A DNA stretch of 64,000 nucleotides from Arcobacter sp. LA11 (GTDB lineage Bacteria > Campylobacterota > Campylobacteria > Campylobacterales > Arcobacteraceae). Positions 35,606-44,741 of the stretch are shown piece after piece. The notes under the pieces are model-generated. The model saw nothing but the letters and a program-made list of their open reading frames with translations, did not search any database and was not told where the DNA came from. Where the stretch lies: the NCBI RefSeq assembly GCF_001895145.1, contig NZ_BDIR01000003.1, positions 124,001 to 188,000 on the forward strand, read 5' to 3'. The translations under genes and the position numbers were made by a program. Within the stretch, counting starts at the first letter, position 1, and each line of letters begins with the position of its first letter.

Positions 35606-35636
35606 AAAATTAAGAGGTATAAAGCCTCTTAATTTT
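35606..35636. terminator. Bidirectional terminator
   Basis: AAAATTAAGAGG (35606-35617) pairs with CCTCTTAATTTT (35625-35636), a 12-bp stem with 7-base loop between convergent genes; T- and A-runs on both sides allow termination in both directions. Confidence 0.85.
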
Positions 35637-36198
35637 AAATATCTACCATTGCTTTAAAATAAGCACCACTTCTACCTATATTTTCCACATGAACATGAGA
35701 TCGTTCATCTAATCTTCCATCTTCTATAAACTGCTTTTTAACTTCAAGTATTATAGGTGTAGTTTTTCCAGGAATATCAACCTTTTGATAAAACTCACAG
35801 AAAAGTGCTGTTTGAGTAGAACTAATCATTGGAGGAAAGTCCTCTAATGGTCTTTGAACATCAATTTCATAAGCATCAATTTCACTCTCATCTTTACTTA
35901 ACATATTTGCACAAAGTTTTACTTCTTCTGTATTATCTTTATTTACAAAACAAATAGTTGCTTTCTTATGTTTTAAGATATTATGTAAGCTATCTTTAGG
36001 CACATCTTTCTCTTTTTGTCCAATTGAAACAATTACAACTGCTGGATTTGAAGATAAAGGAACAAAATATGAGAAAGGTGCTGCATTTATAACACCATCA
36101 TCTTCTGTAACTATCCATGCAATAGGTCTTGGTACAACAGTATCTGACATGATTTTATATCTATTTAAATCATTTACATCTTTATAATCTATAATCAT
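35635..36198 (-). CDS. Flavin reductase-like FMN-binding split-barrel protein
   Basis: This 187-residue protein matches the flavin reductase-like domain: PRPIAWIVTEDDGVINAAPFSYF near the start, PAVVIVSIG, and KDSLHNILKHKKATICFV. These proteins bind FMN and reduce flavin or use it as cofactor; many are uncharacterised. It stands alone between the chemoreceptor (convergent) and pepD (divergent), so context gives no pathway. There is no signal peptide, so it is cytoplasmic. Confidence 0.82.
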   Translation of the reverse strand: MIIDYKDVNDLNRYKIMSDTVVPRPIAWIVTEDDGVINAAPFSYFVPLSSNPAVVIVSIGQKEKDVPKDSLHNILKHKKATICFVNKDNTEEVKLCANMLSKDESEIDAYEIDVQRPLEDFPPMISSTQTALFCEFYQKVDIPGKTTPIILEVKKQFIEDGRLDERSHVHVENIGRSGAYFKAMVDI

Positions 36199-36335
36199 CT
36201 ATTTCCCTTAGTGTTTATATTAATTTATGATATTAAAATCTCTTTATATCAAGCTTAAAAATGTGTAACTAAATTATAGATAGTTTTAATTATAATTAAT
36301 CATAATTAGTTATAATCATTATAAAAAGGTATTTT

Positions 36336-37625
36336 GTGGATAATGTATTAGATATTTTTAAGGAAATAACTTCTATTCCTAGATGTAGTGGAACGTATCA
36401 ACCTTTTATGAACTATGTGAAAGACTTCTCTGCTAAATATGGATTTGAGTGCCATATAGACAACTATAATAATATTTTATGTAAGAAAAAAGATTCAAAA
36501 GCTAATTTATGTTTACAAAATCACTATGATATAGTATGTTTAGTTGATAATTGTATACCTGAAATTATAGAAGAAAGTGATTATTTAAAAGCTAACAATT
36601 CAACTTTAGGTGCAGATAATGGTATTGGCTGTTCTTACATGCTTTCATTAATATCTCAAAACTATGATTTAGAATATTTATTTACAAGTGATGAAGAGAT
36701 TGGACTTATTGGTGCAAACAATTTAGAACTAAAACTACAATCAGAATATATGCTAAATATTGATAGTGAAGAAGAAGGTGAAATTTGTATTGGATGTGCT
36801 GGTGGAATTGATATTTTTGGAAAAAATAACTCAAAAACTATTATAGAAAACAAAGAAAACTATGAACTTTACAAAGTAGAAATATCTAAACTTCCAGGAG
36901 GGCATAGTGGAGTGGATATTCACTTAAATGTACCAAATGGTATAAAACTTATTGCACAAACAATAAAAGAAAATGATGCTTTACTTTTAGATATAAATGG
37001 AGGAGAACGTATAAATTCAATTCCAGTAAATGTAGAAGCAATAATAGCCTGTAAATCTTATCCATCAAAAATATCCCATGAAAATATATGTATAACTAAA
37101 ATAGATACTAAAAGTGAACATTTAAATATTTGGAATAGTGATATTATAGATTTCATTTATACATTTTCAAATGGAGTCAGAGCTTTTGATAAAGATTTAA
37201 ATGTAGTATTAAACTCTATAAATCTTGCAAAAATCAATACAACAGTAGATTCTATTGATATTGAGTTAAGTGCTAGGTCGATGACAAACGAAGGTTTAAG
37301 TTTAATTAAAAAAGAGACCATTGCCCTACTTCATCATTTTGGATTTGAAGTTACTACAAATGGTAAATATTCTGCATGGAAACCAGATATCAACGAATTT
37401 ACAAATAATATTTTAGATATATATAAAAAGTATGATAAAAATGCAAGTCTTGAAGCTATTCACGCTGGACTTGAATGTGCGATATTTAAAAAGAAATTCC
37501 CAAATATGAAAATAGCTTCTATTGGTCCAAACATATTTAATCCTCATTCAAATAGAGAAAGAGTTGAAATCAAATCTGTTGAAAGACTTTCAAAAATTGT
37601 AAAAGAAATTGTAGATACATTTTAA
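36336..37625 (+). CDS. pepD: M20-family peptidase, PepD-like (aminoacyl-histidine dipeptidase)
   Basis: This 429-residue metallopeptidase has the M20 pattern: LQNHYDIVC with the first His-Asp metal site (about 69-75), GADNGIG, the catalytic Glu pair in TSDEEIGLIGA, a LPGGHSGVDIH lid/dimer segment and a C-terminal metal His region. It resembles PepD Xaa-His dipeptidases, though it is shorter than the E. coli enzyme (about 485), and LQNHYD replaces the more common LQGHxD. It starts with GTG at 36336, with AAAGG six bases upstream, since no ATG fits. It lies 8 bases before the lipid-transport permease gene and so is the first gene of that operon, without an obvious functional link. Confidence 0.8.
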   Translation: MDNVLDIFKEITSIPRCSGTYQPFMNYVKDFSAKYGFECHIDNYNNILCKKKDSKANLCLQNHYDIVCLVDNCIPEIIEESDYLKANNSTLGADNGIGCSYMLSLISQNYDLEYLFTSDEEIGLIGANNLELKLQSEYMLNIDSEEEGEICIGCAGGIDIFGKNNSKTIIENKENYELYKVEISKLPGGHSGVDIHLNVPNGIKLIAQTIKENDALLLDINGGERINSIPVNVEAIIACKSYPSKISHENICITKIDTKSEHLNIWNSDIIDFIYTFSNGVRAFDKDLNVVLNSINLAKINTTVDSIDIELSARSMTNEGLSLIKKETIALLHHFGFEVTTNGKYSAWKPDINEFTNNILDIYKKYDKNASLEAIHAGLECAIFKKKFPNMKIASIGPNIFNPHSNRERVEIKSVERLSKIVKEIVDTF

Positions 37626-37633
37626 GAAGAAGT

Positions 37634-38716
37634 ATGAATAAATTTGAAATATCAGAAACATGGGAATATCATAACTTAGAAAATCAAATTAAAAATTTTG
37701 ATCTTTTTTTTAATAGCAATATAAATACAAAATCTGTAGTTTTTGATTTTTCAAAATTAAAAGAGATAGATTCATCAGGAATAATATTAGTTATAAAGTA
37801 TATCTGCTTATTTAAAAATAAAGAAATAGAAGTTATTCTTGAAAATATTTCAAGTAAACATAAAAAAATGTTAGATTTATATAACTCTAATTATGTTCAT
37901 AAAGAAATGAAAGAGATAGAAGAACCAATCTTCCTTGAAAAAATTGGAAAAGAGGCTATTGATACTTCACATAATTTTAAGAACTTCCTTTATTTTACAG
38001 GAAGATTATTTACTCTTTTTATGTATCTATTTATACATCCATCAAAGATTCGTTTTAAAGCAATTATAAATCAAATAGAAATTGCGGCTATACCTATTTT
38101 ACCTATTGTTGCACTTGCACTATTCCTTGTAGGTTTTGTTACTGCTTATCAAGGTGCAGAACAGTTAAATAAATTTGGGGCATCTATTATAGTTATAGAA
38201 ATGTCTACAATGTCAATGTTTAGAGAAATTGCTCCTTTCTTAGCTGCTGTAATAGTTGCAGGACGTAGTGCTTCTTCATATACTGCACAAATAGGGACAA
38301 TGAAGATTACAGAAGAGATAAGTGCAATGCGTACTATGGGATTAGATATAGATATTTTTCTAATTATTCCTAGAATTATTGCTTTAATAATTGTAATGCC
38401 TTTACTTGTGTTTTTTGCAGATATGGCTTCACTTTTAGGAGAAATGGTAATTGCTAAATATCATTTAGGAGTTTCTTACACACAATTTATTGACAGAATA
38501 TATGAATATGTTGAAATTAGACATATATTATTAGGGATTGCCAAAGCTCCACTTTTTGGTATTTTAATTGCTGTAATTGGATGTTATAGAGGTCTTCAAG
38601 TAAGAAGTGGAACAGATATAGGAAGATATACAACAAAAGCAGTTGTTGATTCTATTTTTTGGCTTATTGTTATAAATGCAATAATCTCACTTTTATCTAT
38701 TCAATTAGGATTTTAA
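37634..38716 (+). CDS. mlaE: MlaE-type lipid ABC transporter permease with N-terminal STAS domain
   Basis: This 360-residue protein has a STAS-like domain (about 1-95; VVFDFSKLKEIDSSGIILVI) fused to an MlaE/YrbE permease (about 110-358, five to six membrane helices; GRSASSYTAQIGTMKITEEISAMRTMG). In E. coli MlaB (STAS) and MlaE are separate; this fusion does both. With the ATPase, MCE protein and lipoprotein that follow it forms a system moving phospholipids between outer and inner membrane. The next gene starts one base after its stop. Confidence 0.9.
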   Translation: MNKFEISETWEYHNLENQIKNFDLFFNSNINTKSVVFDFSKLKEIDSSGIILVIKYICLFKNKEIEVILENISSKHKKMLDLYNSNYVHKEMKEIEEPIFLEKIGKEAIDTSHNFKNFLYFTGRLFTLFMYLFIHPSKIRFKAIINQIEIAAIPILPIVALALFLVGFVTAYQGAEQLNKFGASIIVIEMSTMSMFREIAPFLAAVIVAGRSASSYTAQIGTMKITEEISAMRTMGLDIDIFLIIPRIIALIIVMPLLVFFADMASLLGEMVIAKYHLGVSYTQFIDRIYEYVEIRHILLGIAKAPLFGILIAVIGCYRGLQVRSGTDIGRYTTKAVVDSIFWLIVINAIISLLSIQLGF

Positions 38717-38717
38717 T

Positions 38718-39461
38718 ATGGTAGAAGTTAAAAATTTATCTACTTCATTTGATGATAAAATTGTTCATGACAATATATCTTTGAAAATAAACAAAGGTGA
38801 AATATACGGAATACTAGGTGGAAGTGGTAGCGGTAAAACTGTTTTACTAAGACAAATTATCATGTTAGATGAGATTCAAAAAGGCGAAATAAAAATATTT
38901 GGAGAAAATATTAAACATCTAAATATAAAAAAAAGAGAGTTTATAAAGAGAAATTGGGGTGTTTTATTTCAATTTGGTGCCCTATTCTCTTCTCTTAACG
39001 TAATTGAAAATATTGGAATAATGCTAAAAGAGAATACAAACCTTCCTAAAGACTTAATTGATGATATAGCTCATACAAAGCTCAAGATGGTTGGACTTGA
39101 TGCTAGAGTTGGAAAATTATATCCTGAAGAATTAAGTGGTGGAATGAAAAAAAGAGTAGCACTTGCAAGAAGTCTAGCACTTGATCCAGATATTGTATTC
39201 TTAGATGAGCCTACATCAGGTTTAGATCCTGCAAGTGCTAAAGCTTTTGATACTCTTATATTAGAACTAAGAGACATGTTAGGACTTACAGTTGTAATGA
39301 TAACACATGAGTTAAATACTATTAAAAACGTTTTAGATAGGTTCTCTATTTTATCTGATGCAAAATTAGTTTTGACGGGGACTTACGAGGATGCATTAAA
39401 AGCAAATAATGCTACAATAAATAGGTTTTTAAAACTGCAAAAGGAAGATTTTGGAAAATAA
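38718..39461 (+). CDS. mlaF: MlaF-type lipid ABC transporter ATP-binding protein
   Basis: This 247-residue ABC ATPase has Walker A GGSGSGKTVLLR, signature ELSGGMKKRVALARSLA, Walker B DIVFLDEPTSGLDP and switch His in ITHELN. The LLR after Walker A, and the permease upstream and MCE protein downstream, make it MlaF rather than an importer ATPase. It powers lipid movement through the MlaE permease. The 3' end overlaps the MCE gene by 11 bases. Confidence 0.93.
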   Translation: MVEVKNLSTSFDDKIVHDNISLKINKGEIYGILGGSGSGKTVLLRQIIMLDEIQKGEIKIFGENIKHLNIKKREFIKRNWGVLFQFGALFSSLNVIENIGIMLKENTNLPKDLIDDIAHTKLKMVGLDARVGKLYPEELSGGMKKRVALARSLALDPDIVFLDEPTSGLDPASAKAFDTLILELRDMLGLTVVMITHELNTIKNVLDRFSILSDAKLVLTGTYEDALKANNATINRFLKLQKEDFGK

Positions 39462-40404
39462 GGCTAGATATACAGTTGTTGGTCTCTTTGTTTTAGTTTT
39501 TACTATAGCTATGGTTTTATTTATATTATGGCTAGCAAGATATGATATTGAAGAAATAAATGCTAAAGAATATAGACTTTATAGTAAAACATCAATTGGA
39601 GGACTAAATAAAAACTCTATAATTGAATACAAAGGTTTGGATATTGGAATAGTTGAAAAAATTCAAATTAATCCAAAGAATTTAGAAGAGATAGAAATAA
39701 TACTAAAAATCACTAAACCAGAAGTAATAAAAACGGATAGCTTTGCAATAATTCAATCACAAGGTGTAACGGGAAATAAAATTATCGAAATAGATGGAGG
39801 GACATCTGATTCTAAACTTTTAGAAGTAAAAAAAGATTCATATGCAGTAATTCCTTTAAAAAAATCATTTATAGATAAAATCACTTCAAGTGCAGGAAAT
39901 ATTAGTGAACAAATTGAAACTGTATTAAAACGTTTTGAAAACTTATTAAATGAAAAAAACCTTAACAATATTGATGCAATATTAACAAATACAAATAATT
40001 CAACAAGAGATTTTGATGAAATGGTTTTAAAAGTTAATAAACTTATAGATACTTCACTTATTAAAACTTTAGATAATGTAAATAAGATGACAACAAGTAT
40101 GGATAATGTTATTAAAAATGATATATCAAAAACAGTGACAAATGTAGATAAATTATCTAAAAATTTAAATTTATTAGCAAAAGATATTCAAGTAATTGTA
40201 AACAATGATGTAAAACTCTTAATAAAAGATTTAAAAGAAACAGCAAATTCTTCTCAGGATATAGATAAAGTTTTAGACGAACTTGAAATTACCTTACAAA
40301 AAATAGACTCTACTGTTGAAGAGTTTAGTCAAAATGGTGGAGATATGATATTCAAAACAAGAAAAGTAAACTATGGGCCAGGAGAATTAGAAGATCATGA
40401 ATAA
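39451..40404 (+). CDS. mlaD: MlaD-type MCE-domain protein
   Basis: This 317-residue protein has one N-terminal membrane helix (about 6-28), an MCE domain (about 38-120; SIGGLNKNSIIEYKGLDIGIV, VTGNKIIEIDGG), and a long helical C-terminal region rich in Asn, Asp and Lys (about 140-300). MCE proteins form hexameric rings in the periplasm that carry lipids. The long helical tail, absent from E. coli MlaD, resembles needle-forming MCE proteins such as PqiB. The start is TTG at 39451 with AAGGAAG directly upstream; no suitable ATG exists. Confidence 0.88.
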   Translation: MENKARYTVVGLFVLVFTIAMVLFILWLARYDIEEINAKEYRLYSKTSIGGLNKNSIIEYKGLDIGIVEKIQINPKNLEEIEIILKITKPEVIKTDSFAIIQSQGVTGNKIIEIDGGTSDSKLLEVKKDSYAVIPLKKSFIDKITSSAGNISEQIETVLKRFENLLNEKNLNNIDAILTNTNNSTRDFDEMVLKVNKLIDTSLIKTLDNVNKMTTSMDNVIKNDISKTVTNVDKLSKNLNLLAKDIQVIVNNDVKLLIKDLKETANSSQDIDKVLDELEITLQKIDSTVEEFSQNGGDMIFKTRKVNYGPGELEDHE

Positions 40405-41020
40405 GCAAATATATAAATCATTTTTTATTGCACTAACAGCAATATTTTTATTTAATGGATGTATCAGTTTAACAAAAGAACTTCCAGCTCAAAAAACGTA
40501 TTCTTTAACTTTAGAAGATAAACAGATAAATACAAATAACAAGTTTTATGATAAAACTATTCGTATCTATGAACCAAAAGCTTTAAGTAGTATGAATACT
40601 AAAGCAATACTATATTCACGAAATAGCATTGAACAAGAAGAATATGCCTTAAGTAAATGGAGTGATAAACCATCAAAAATAATACAACAAATAGTTGCCA
40701 AGTATCTAACAAAACAAAATAAATATAAATATATAACTGTTTCTAATATAAAAGTTCCTACTGATTATAAGATAATGAGTGAACTAGTAGAATTTAAACA
40801 AACATTTACTAAAAATAAATCTTATGCTGATTTTTCTATAAGAGTTTATCTAATTAATAATCATACTCAAAAAGTATATTTTAAAAGTTTTACTTATAAT
40901 AAACTCTCAGATACGAACAATGCGAAAGGTTTAGTATATGGAATAAATAATATTTCTAACAATTTTTTATTTGATTTACAACAATTCTTACAAAAGTCTC
41001 TGAAAAAGGATGCTATGTAG
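40397..41020 (+). CDS. ABC-type transport auxiliary lipoprotein (PqiC/ABC_trans_aux-like)
   Basis: This 207-residue protein has a lipoprotein signal ending FLFNGC (lipidated Cys at about 22), followed by a domain opening PAQKTYSL and IRIYEPKALSSMNTKAILYSR. That matches the auxiliary lipoprotein family that accompanies Mla/MCE operons and PqiC, an outer-membrane-anchored partner of the MCE tube. It overlaps mlaD by 8 bases and ends the operon. Confidence 0.8.
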   Translation: MNKQIYKSFFIALTAIFLFNGCISLTKELPAQKTYSLTLEDKQINTNNKFYDKTIRIYEPKALSSMNTKAILYSRNSIEQEEYALSKWSDKPSKIIQQIVAKYLTKQNKYKYITVSNIKVPTDYKIMSELVEFKQTFTKNKSYADFSIRVYLINNHTQKVYFKSFTYNKLSDTNNAKGLVYGINNISNNFLFDLQQFLQKSLKKDAM

Positions 41021-41066
41021 GGTTTTAAGAGCTTAAATATTATATCTTCTTATAAAATTATTTTGA

Positions 41067-41072
41067 TATAAT
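41067..41072 (+). promoter_or_regulatory. -10 box of Cache kinase gene
   Basis: TATAAT in the context TTTTGATATAAT, 20-25 bases before the ATG at 41092; AAAGG at 41081-41085 is the ribosome binding site. Confidence 0.5.
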
Positions 41073-41091
41073 AATTTTATAAAGGTAACGA

Positions 41092-43002
41092 ATGTTCAAC
41101 AAAAATGAAAATATAATATTATTTATTATTAAATATACGCCTCCAGTTTTTATACTTACATTATCTTTTATTATTTCTCTAATCTTATATTTTAATAACC
41201 AAGCAACTTTTAATGAAGAAAAGACTTTAATCCAAAAACAGTATATTGAAGAGAATAAAAAAGAGATAAAATCCCAAGTAAATATTACATATAAATATAT
41301 AATCAAACAACAGAAACAAACTGAAAAAAAATTAAAAAAGAGTCTTAAAGAAAGAGTTTATGAAGCACATACCATTGCTACAAATATTTATGAAGAAAAT
41401 AAACACTTAGATAAAAATATTGTAAAAAAAATGATAAAAGATGCATTAAGAAATATTAGATTTAACAATGGTAGAGGATATTTCTTTATTTATTCTTTTG
41501 ATTATGAATGTATATTATTACCTGTAGCAAAGCAGTTAGAAGGAAGTGATTTTTATAATTTTAAAGAAGGTAAAGGTAATTTTTTAACTAGAGACATCAT
41601 AAAAATGGTAAAAGAAAAAGACGAAGGATTTATGACTTGGTGGTATCATAAACCAAATGATATGAAAAACCAGTATAAAAAACTTGGTTTTAATAAACAC
41701 TTTAAGCCATTTGATTGGTTCATTGGTACAGGTGAATATTTTGAAGACTTTGAAGGAGATATTAAAAAAGATGTATTAAATCATATTCACAATACAAGTT
41801 ATGAGCAAAATGGTTACATTTTTGTTTTAGATTATGAAGGGAACTACTTAAATCATATTAGAAAAGAAATCATAGGTTTAAATGCATTAAAGGCAAAAGA
41901 TACTCAAACTCATAAAACTGTTGTTGATGCAATTAATACTGCAAAAAATGGTGAAGGATATATTAGCTATATACAAAATAAAAAGCCAGGAAATGATTTA
42001 CCTGTAGAAAAAACAAGTTATGTTAAAGGTATAAATAACTGGCAATGGCTTATAGGAAAAGGTTTTTATAAAGATGATTTAGAAAATATTGTCAAAAACC
42101 AAGAATTATTGTTAAATAAAAGATTTAAAAATAATATGCAAGATTTACTAATAATGACTATTATACTTACTGTTTTATTATTAGTTATGTCTATTTATAT
42201 ATCAAAAATATTAGAAAATAGATTTAGGAAATATCAAGATGAAATAAAAATCAATTTAGAAGAGATAACAAAACAACACAATATTTTAGCTCATCAGTCA
42301 AAAATGGCTGCTATTGGTACGATGATTGGAAATATTGCACATCAATGGAGACAACCTTTATCTCTTATCTCAACTGCAGCAACAGGTATGAAATTAAAAA
42401 AAGAAATAAATGATTTAAGTGATGAAGAATTTAATTCAAACTTAGATTATATAAATGATTCTACACAATATCTTTCAAAGACTATTGATGACTTTAGAAA
42501 TTTCTTTGCAACAAATAAAGAGAAAGTTGAATTTAGTATTGATTCAGCTTTTAATGAAGCTATAAACCTAGTAAACGTTCAATTTGTTAATAACAATATC
42601 CAAGTTATAAATAAGATTCAAAATCATTCTACTTATGGTATCCAAAGTGAATTAGTACAAGTATTAATAAATATTCTTAATAATTCAAGAGATGAACTTT
42701 TAAATGTAGAAGAACAAGAAAGATATATTTTTATTGAAAGCTTTGAAAAGAAAGATAGAGTTGTTCTTGAAATAAAAGACAATGCAGGAGGAATTAAGCC
42801 TGAAATAATTGAACATATCTTTGAGCCCTACTTTACTACAAAACATCAATCACAAGGTACTGGTATTGGACTGTATATGTCTCAAGAAATAATTGTAAAA
42901 CATTTTGAAGGCTCTATGCGTATGGAAAATACAACATATTCATATAACGATAAAGTCTATACAGGAGCAAAAACAATTATTGAAATAATTTTGCCAAGAT
43001 AA
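41092..43002 (+). CDS. Sensor histidine kinase with two Cache_2-type domains
   Basis: This 636-residue protein has a membrane helix (about 14-36), a periplasmic region holding two Cache units, a second helix (about 349-368), and a kinase core with phospho-acceptor H417 in IAHQWRQPLSL. The two Cache units are NGRGYFFIYSFDYECILLP...KPFDWFIGTGEYFEDF and NGYIFVLDYEGNYLNH...INNWQWLIGKGFYKDDL. G boxes are DNAGGIKPE and GTGIGLYMSQ. The WFIGTG/WLIGKG repeats are typical of Cache_2 tandem sensors of small carboxylates. No response regulator is adjacent, so the partner is encoded elsewhere. The fumarase genes next to it hint at C4-acid metabolism but are not linked by operon structure. Confidence 0.9.
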   Translation: MFNKNENIILFIIKYTPPVFILTLSFIISLILYFNNQATFNEEKTLIQKQYIEENKKEIKSQVNITYKYIIKQQKQTEKKLKKSLKERVYEAHTIATNIYEENKHLDKNIVKKMIKDALRNIRFNNGRGYFFIYSFDYECILLPVAKQLEGSDFYNFKEGKGNFLTRDIIKMVKEKDEGFMTWWYHKPNDMKNQYKKLGFNKHFKPFDWFIGTGEYFEDFEGDIKKDVLNHIHNTSYEQNGYIFVLDYEGNYLNHIRKEIIGLNALKAKDTQTHKTVVDAINTAKNGEGYISYIQNKKPGNDLPVEKTSYVKGINNWQWLIGKGFYKDDLENIVKNQELLLNKRFKNNMQDLLIMTIILTVLLLVMSIYISKILENRFRKYQDEIKINLEEITKQHNILAHQSKMAAIGTMIGNIAHQWRQPLSLISTAATGMKLKKEINDLSDEEFNSNLDYINDSTQYLSKTIDDFRNFFATNKEKVEFSIDSAFNEAINLVNVQFVNNNIQVINKIQNHSTYGIQSELVQVLINILNNSRDELLNVEEQERYIFIESFEKKDRVVLEIKDNAGGIKPEIIEHIFEPYFTTKHQSQGTGIGLYMSQEIIVKHFEGSMRMENTTYSYNDKVYTGAKTIIEIILPR

Positions 43003-43094
43003 ATTTCACGTATCGCTAGGTAACATATTATTTTAAATCAAAATTGCTATGTAATTTTTGCTAATTTCATTTTATTAAATAAACTGCTTTTTGC

Positions 43095-43100
43095 TATAAT
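43095..43100 (+). promoter_or_regulatory. Extended -10 of class I fumarase gene
   Basis: TGCTATAAT (TATAAT at 43095-43100) lies 30 bases before the ATG at 43130, after a T-rich tract; AAAAGG at 43116-43121 is the ribosome binding site. Confidence 0.55.
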
Positions 43101-43129
43101 TAACCCAATTTCGTAAAAAGGTATATTAA

Positions 43130-44620
43130 ATGGGAAAAATTACAGAACAAGATATTATAGATAGCGTTGCAGGAGCATGTCAATATATTTCATACTATCA
43201 TCCAGAAGATTTCGTTGAGGGAATGGTTGAAGCGTACGAAAAAGAACAATCAGAAGCAGCAAAAAATGCTATTGGACAAATTTTAATTAACTCTAAAATG
43301 TGTGCTATGGGACACAGACCTCTTTGTCAAGATACAGGTTCAATCAATATTTTTGTAAAAGTTGGTTTAAAAGCAGATTTAGATATTTCAAGAGAATTAG
43401 AAGACATTTTAAATGATGGTGTAGCTAAAGGTTATACTGATCCAGATAATACATTAAGATTTTCAGTTGTTTCAGACCCAGCAGGTGAAAGAAAAAATAC
43501 TAAAAACAATACTCCAGCAGTTATTCATATGAGTGTTGATAATGGTGATACAATAGATATTACTGTTGCAGCTAAAGGTGGAGGTTCTGAAAACAAATCT
43601 AAGTTTGCAGTACTTAATCCATCTGATTCAATTTATGACTGGGTTATGGAAAATGTAAGACAAATGGGTGCAGGATGGTGTCCTCCTGGTATCTTAGGTA
43701 TTGGTATTGGTGGAAACCCAGAAAAATCAATGCTTTTAGCAAAAGAGTCTTTAATGTCTCATGTTGATATTCATGAACTAAAAGAAAGAGGTCCTCAAAA
43801 TGCCCTTGAAGAGTTAAGATTAAGATTATACGAAGATATTAACAAAATTGGAACAGGTGCTCAAGGTCTTGGTGGTTTAACTACACTTCTAGATGTTAAA
43901 ATCTTAGACTACCCTTGTCATGCTGCTTCTTTACCAGTTGCAATGATTCCTAACTGTGCTGCTACTAGACACATTCACTTTGAATTAAAAGGTGATGGTG
44001 CAGCTAAATTTAATAAGCCTGATTTAGATATCTGGCCAGATTTAGAAATTCCAATGGATACAGTTAAAAAAGTAAATATTGAAGATTTAACAAAAGAAAA
44101 CTTATCTCAATACAAATCAGGTGATACATTATTATTATCTGGAAAAATTTTAACAGCAAGAGATGCTGCTCATAAAAGAATAGTTGAGTACAAAAATGCT
44201 GGTAAGCCACTTCCAAATGGTGTTGATTTAAAAGATAGATTTATTTATTACGTTGGACCAGTTGATCCAGTAAGAGATGAAAAAGTTGGACCAGCAGGGC
44301 CTACTACATCTACAAGAATGGATAAATTTACTAAAGACATGATGGAAATTGGTATTATGGGTATGATTGGTAAAGCTGAAAGAAAGCAACCAACTATTGA
44401 TTTAATTAAAGAATACAAATCAATGTACTTAATTGCTACAGGTGGAGCTGCATACTTAATTTCTCAATCTATTACAGATTCAAAAATTGTTGCATTTGAA
44501 GATATGGGTATGGAAGCTATTTACGAATTTGAAGTAAAAGACATGCCTGTTACAGTTGCAGTTGATACAGAAGGTACTTCTATTCATACAACTGGACCTG
44601 CTAAATGGAGAACTATCTAA
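43130..44620 (+). CDS. fumA: Fumarate hydratase, class I (iron-sulfur)
   Basis: This 496-residue protein contains both class I fumarase halves in one chain: alpha part with CQDTGSINIF and PNCAATRHIHFELKGDG (cluster cysteines), beta part with YYVGPVDP, GPAGPTTSTRMD and the TGGAAYLIS region. The enzyme holds an oxygen-labile [4Fe-4S] cluster and interconverts fumarate and malate in the TCA cycle. It is followed by its own terminator and then by an unrelated class II fumarase gene. The chain is about 50 residues shorter than E. coli FumA. Confidence 0.93.
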   Translation: MGKITEQDIIDSVAGACQYISYYHPEDFVEGMVEAYEKEQSEAAKNAIGQILINSKMCAMGHRPLCQDTGSINIFVKVGLKADLDISRELEDILNDGVAKGYTDPDNTLRFSVVSDPAGERKNTKNNTPAVIHMSVDNGDTIDITVAAKGGGSENKSKFAVLNPSDSIYDWVMENVRQMGAGWCPPGILGIGIGGNPEKSMLLAKESLMSHVDIHELKERGPQNALEELRLRLYEDINKIGTGAQGLGGLTTLLDVKILDYPCHAASLPVAMIPNCAATRHIHFELKGDGAAKFNKPDLDIWPDLEIPMDTVKKVNIEDLTKENLSQYKSGDTLLLSGKILTARDAAHKRIVEYKNAGKPLPNGVDLKDRFIYYVGPVDPVRDEKVGPAGPTTSTRMDKFTKDMMEIGIMGMIGKAERKQPTIDLIKEYKSMYLIATGGAAYLISQSITDSKIVAFEDMGMEAIYEFEVKDMPVTVAVDTEGTSIHTTGPAKWRTI

Positions 44621-44625
44621 TTTAA

Positions 44626-44655
44626 AAATAACAAAGGATTTTTCCTTTGTTATTT
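44626..44655 (+). terminator. Terminator of class I fumarase gene
   Basis: AAATAACAAAGG (44626-44637) and CCTTTGTTATTT (44644-44655) make a perfect 12-bp stem with a 6-base loop, 6 bases after the stop. Confidence 0.75.
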
Positions 44656-44741
44656 CCTTAATTTTCTATCTTATATCTAACAATTATAATTAAAACTAAC
44701 CTATGACTTGATATACTATTTTGTTTTTCAAAAGGATATTT

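Noticed and set aside
44721-44741. TTG start for fumC giving seven extra residues
   Set aside because: The RBS AAAGG lies inside this stretch and serves the ATG at 44742.
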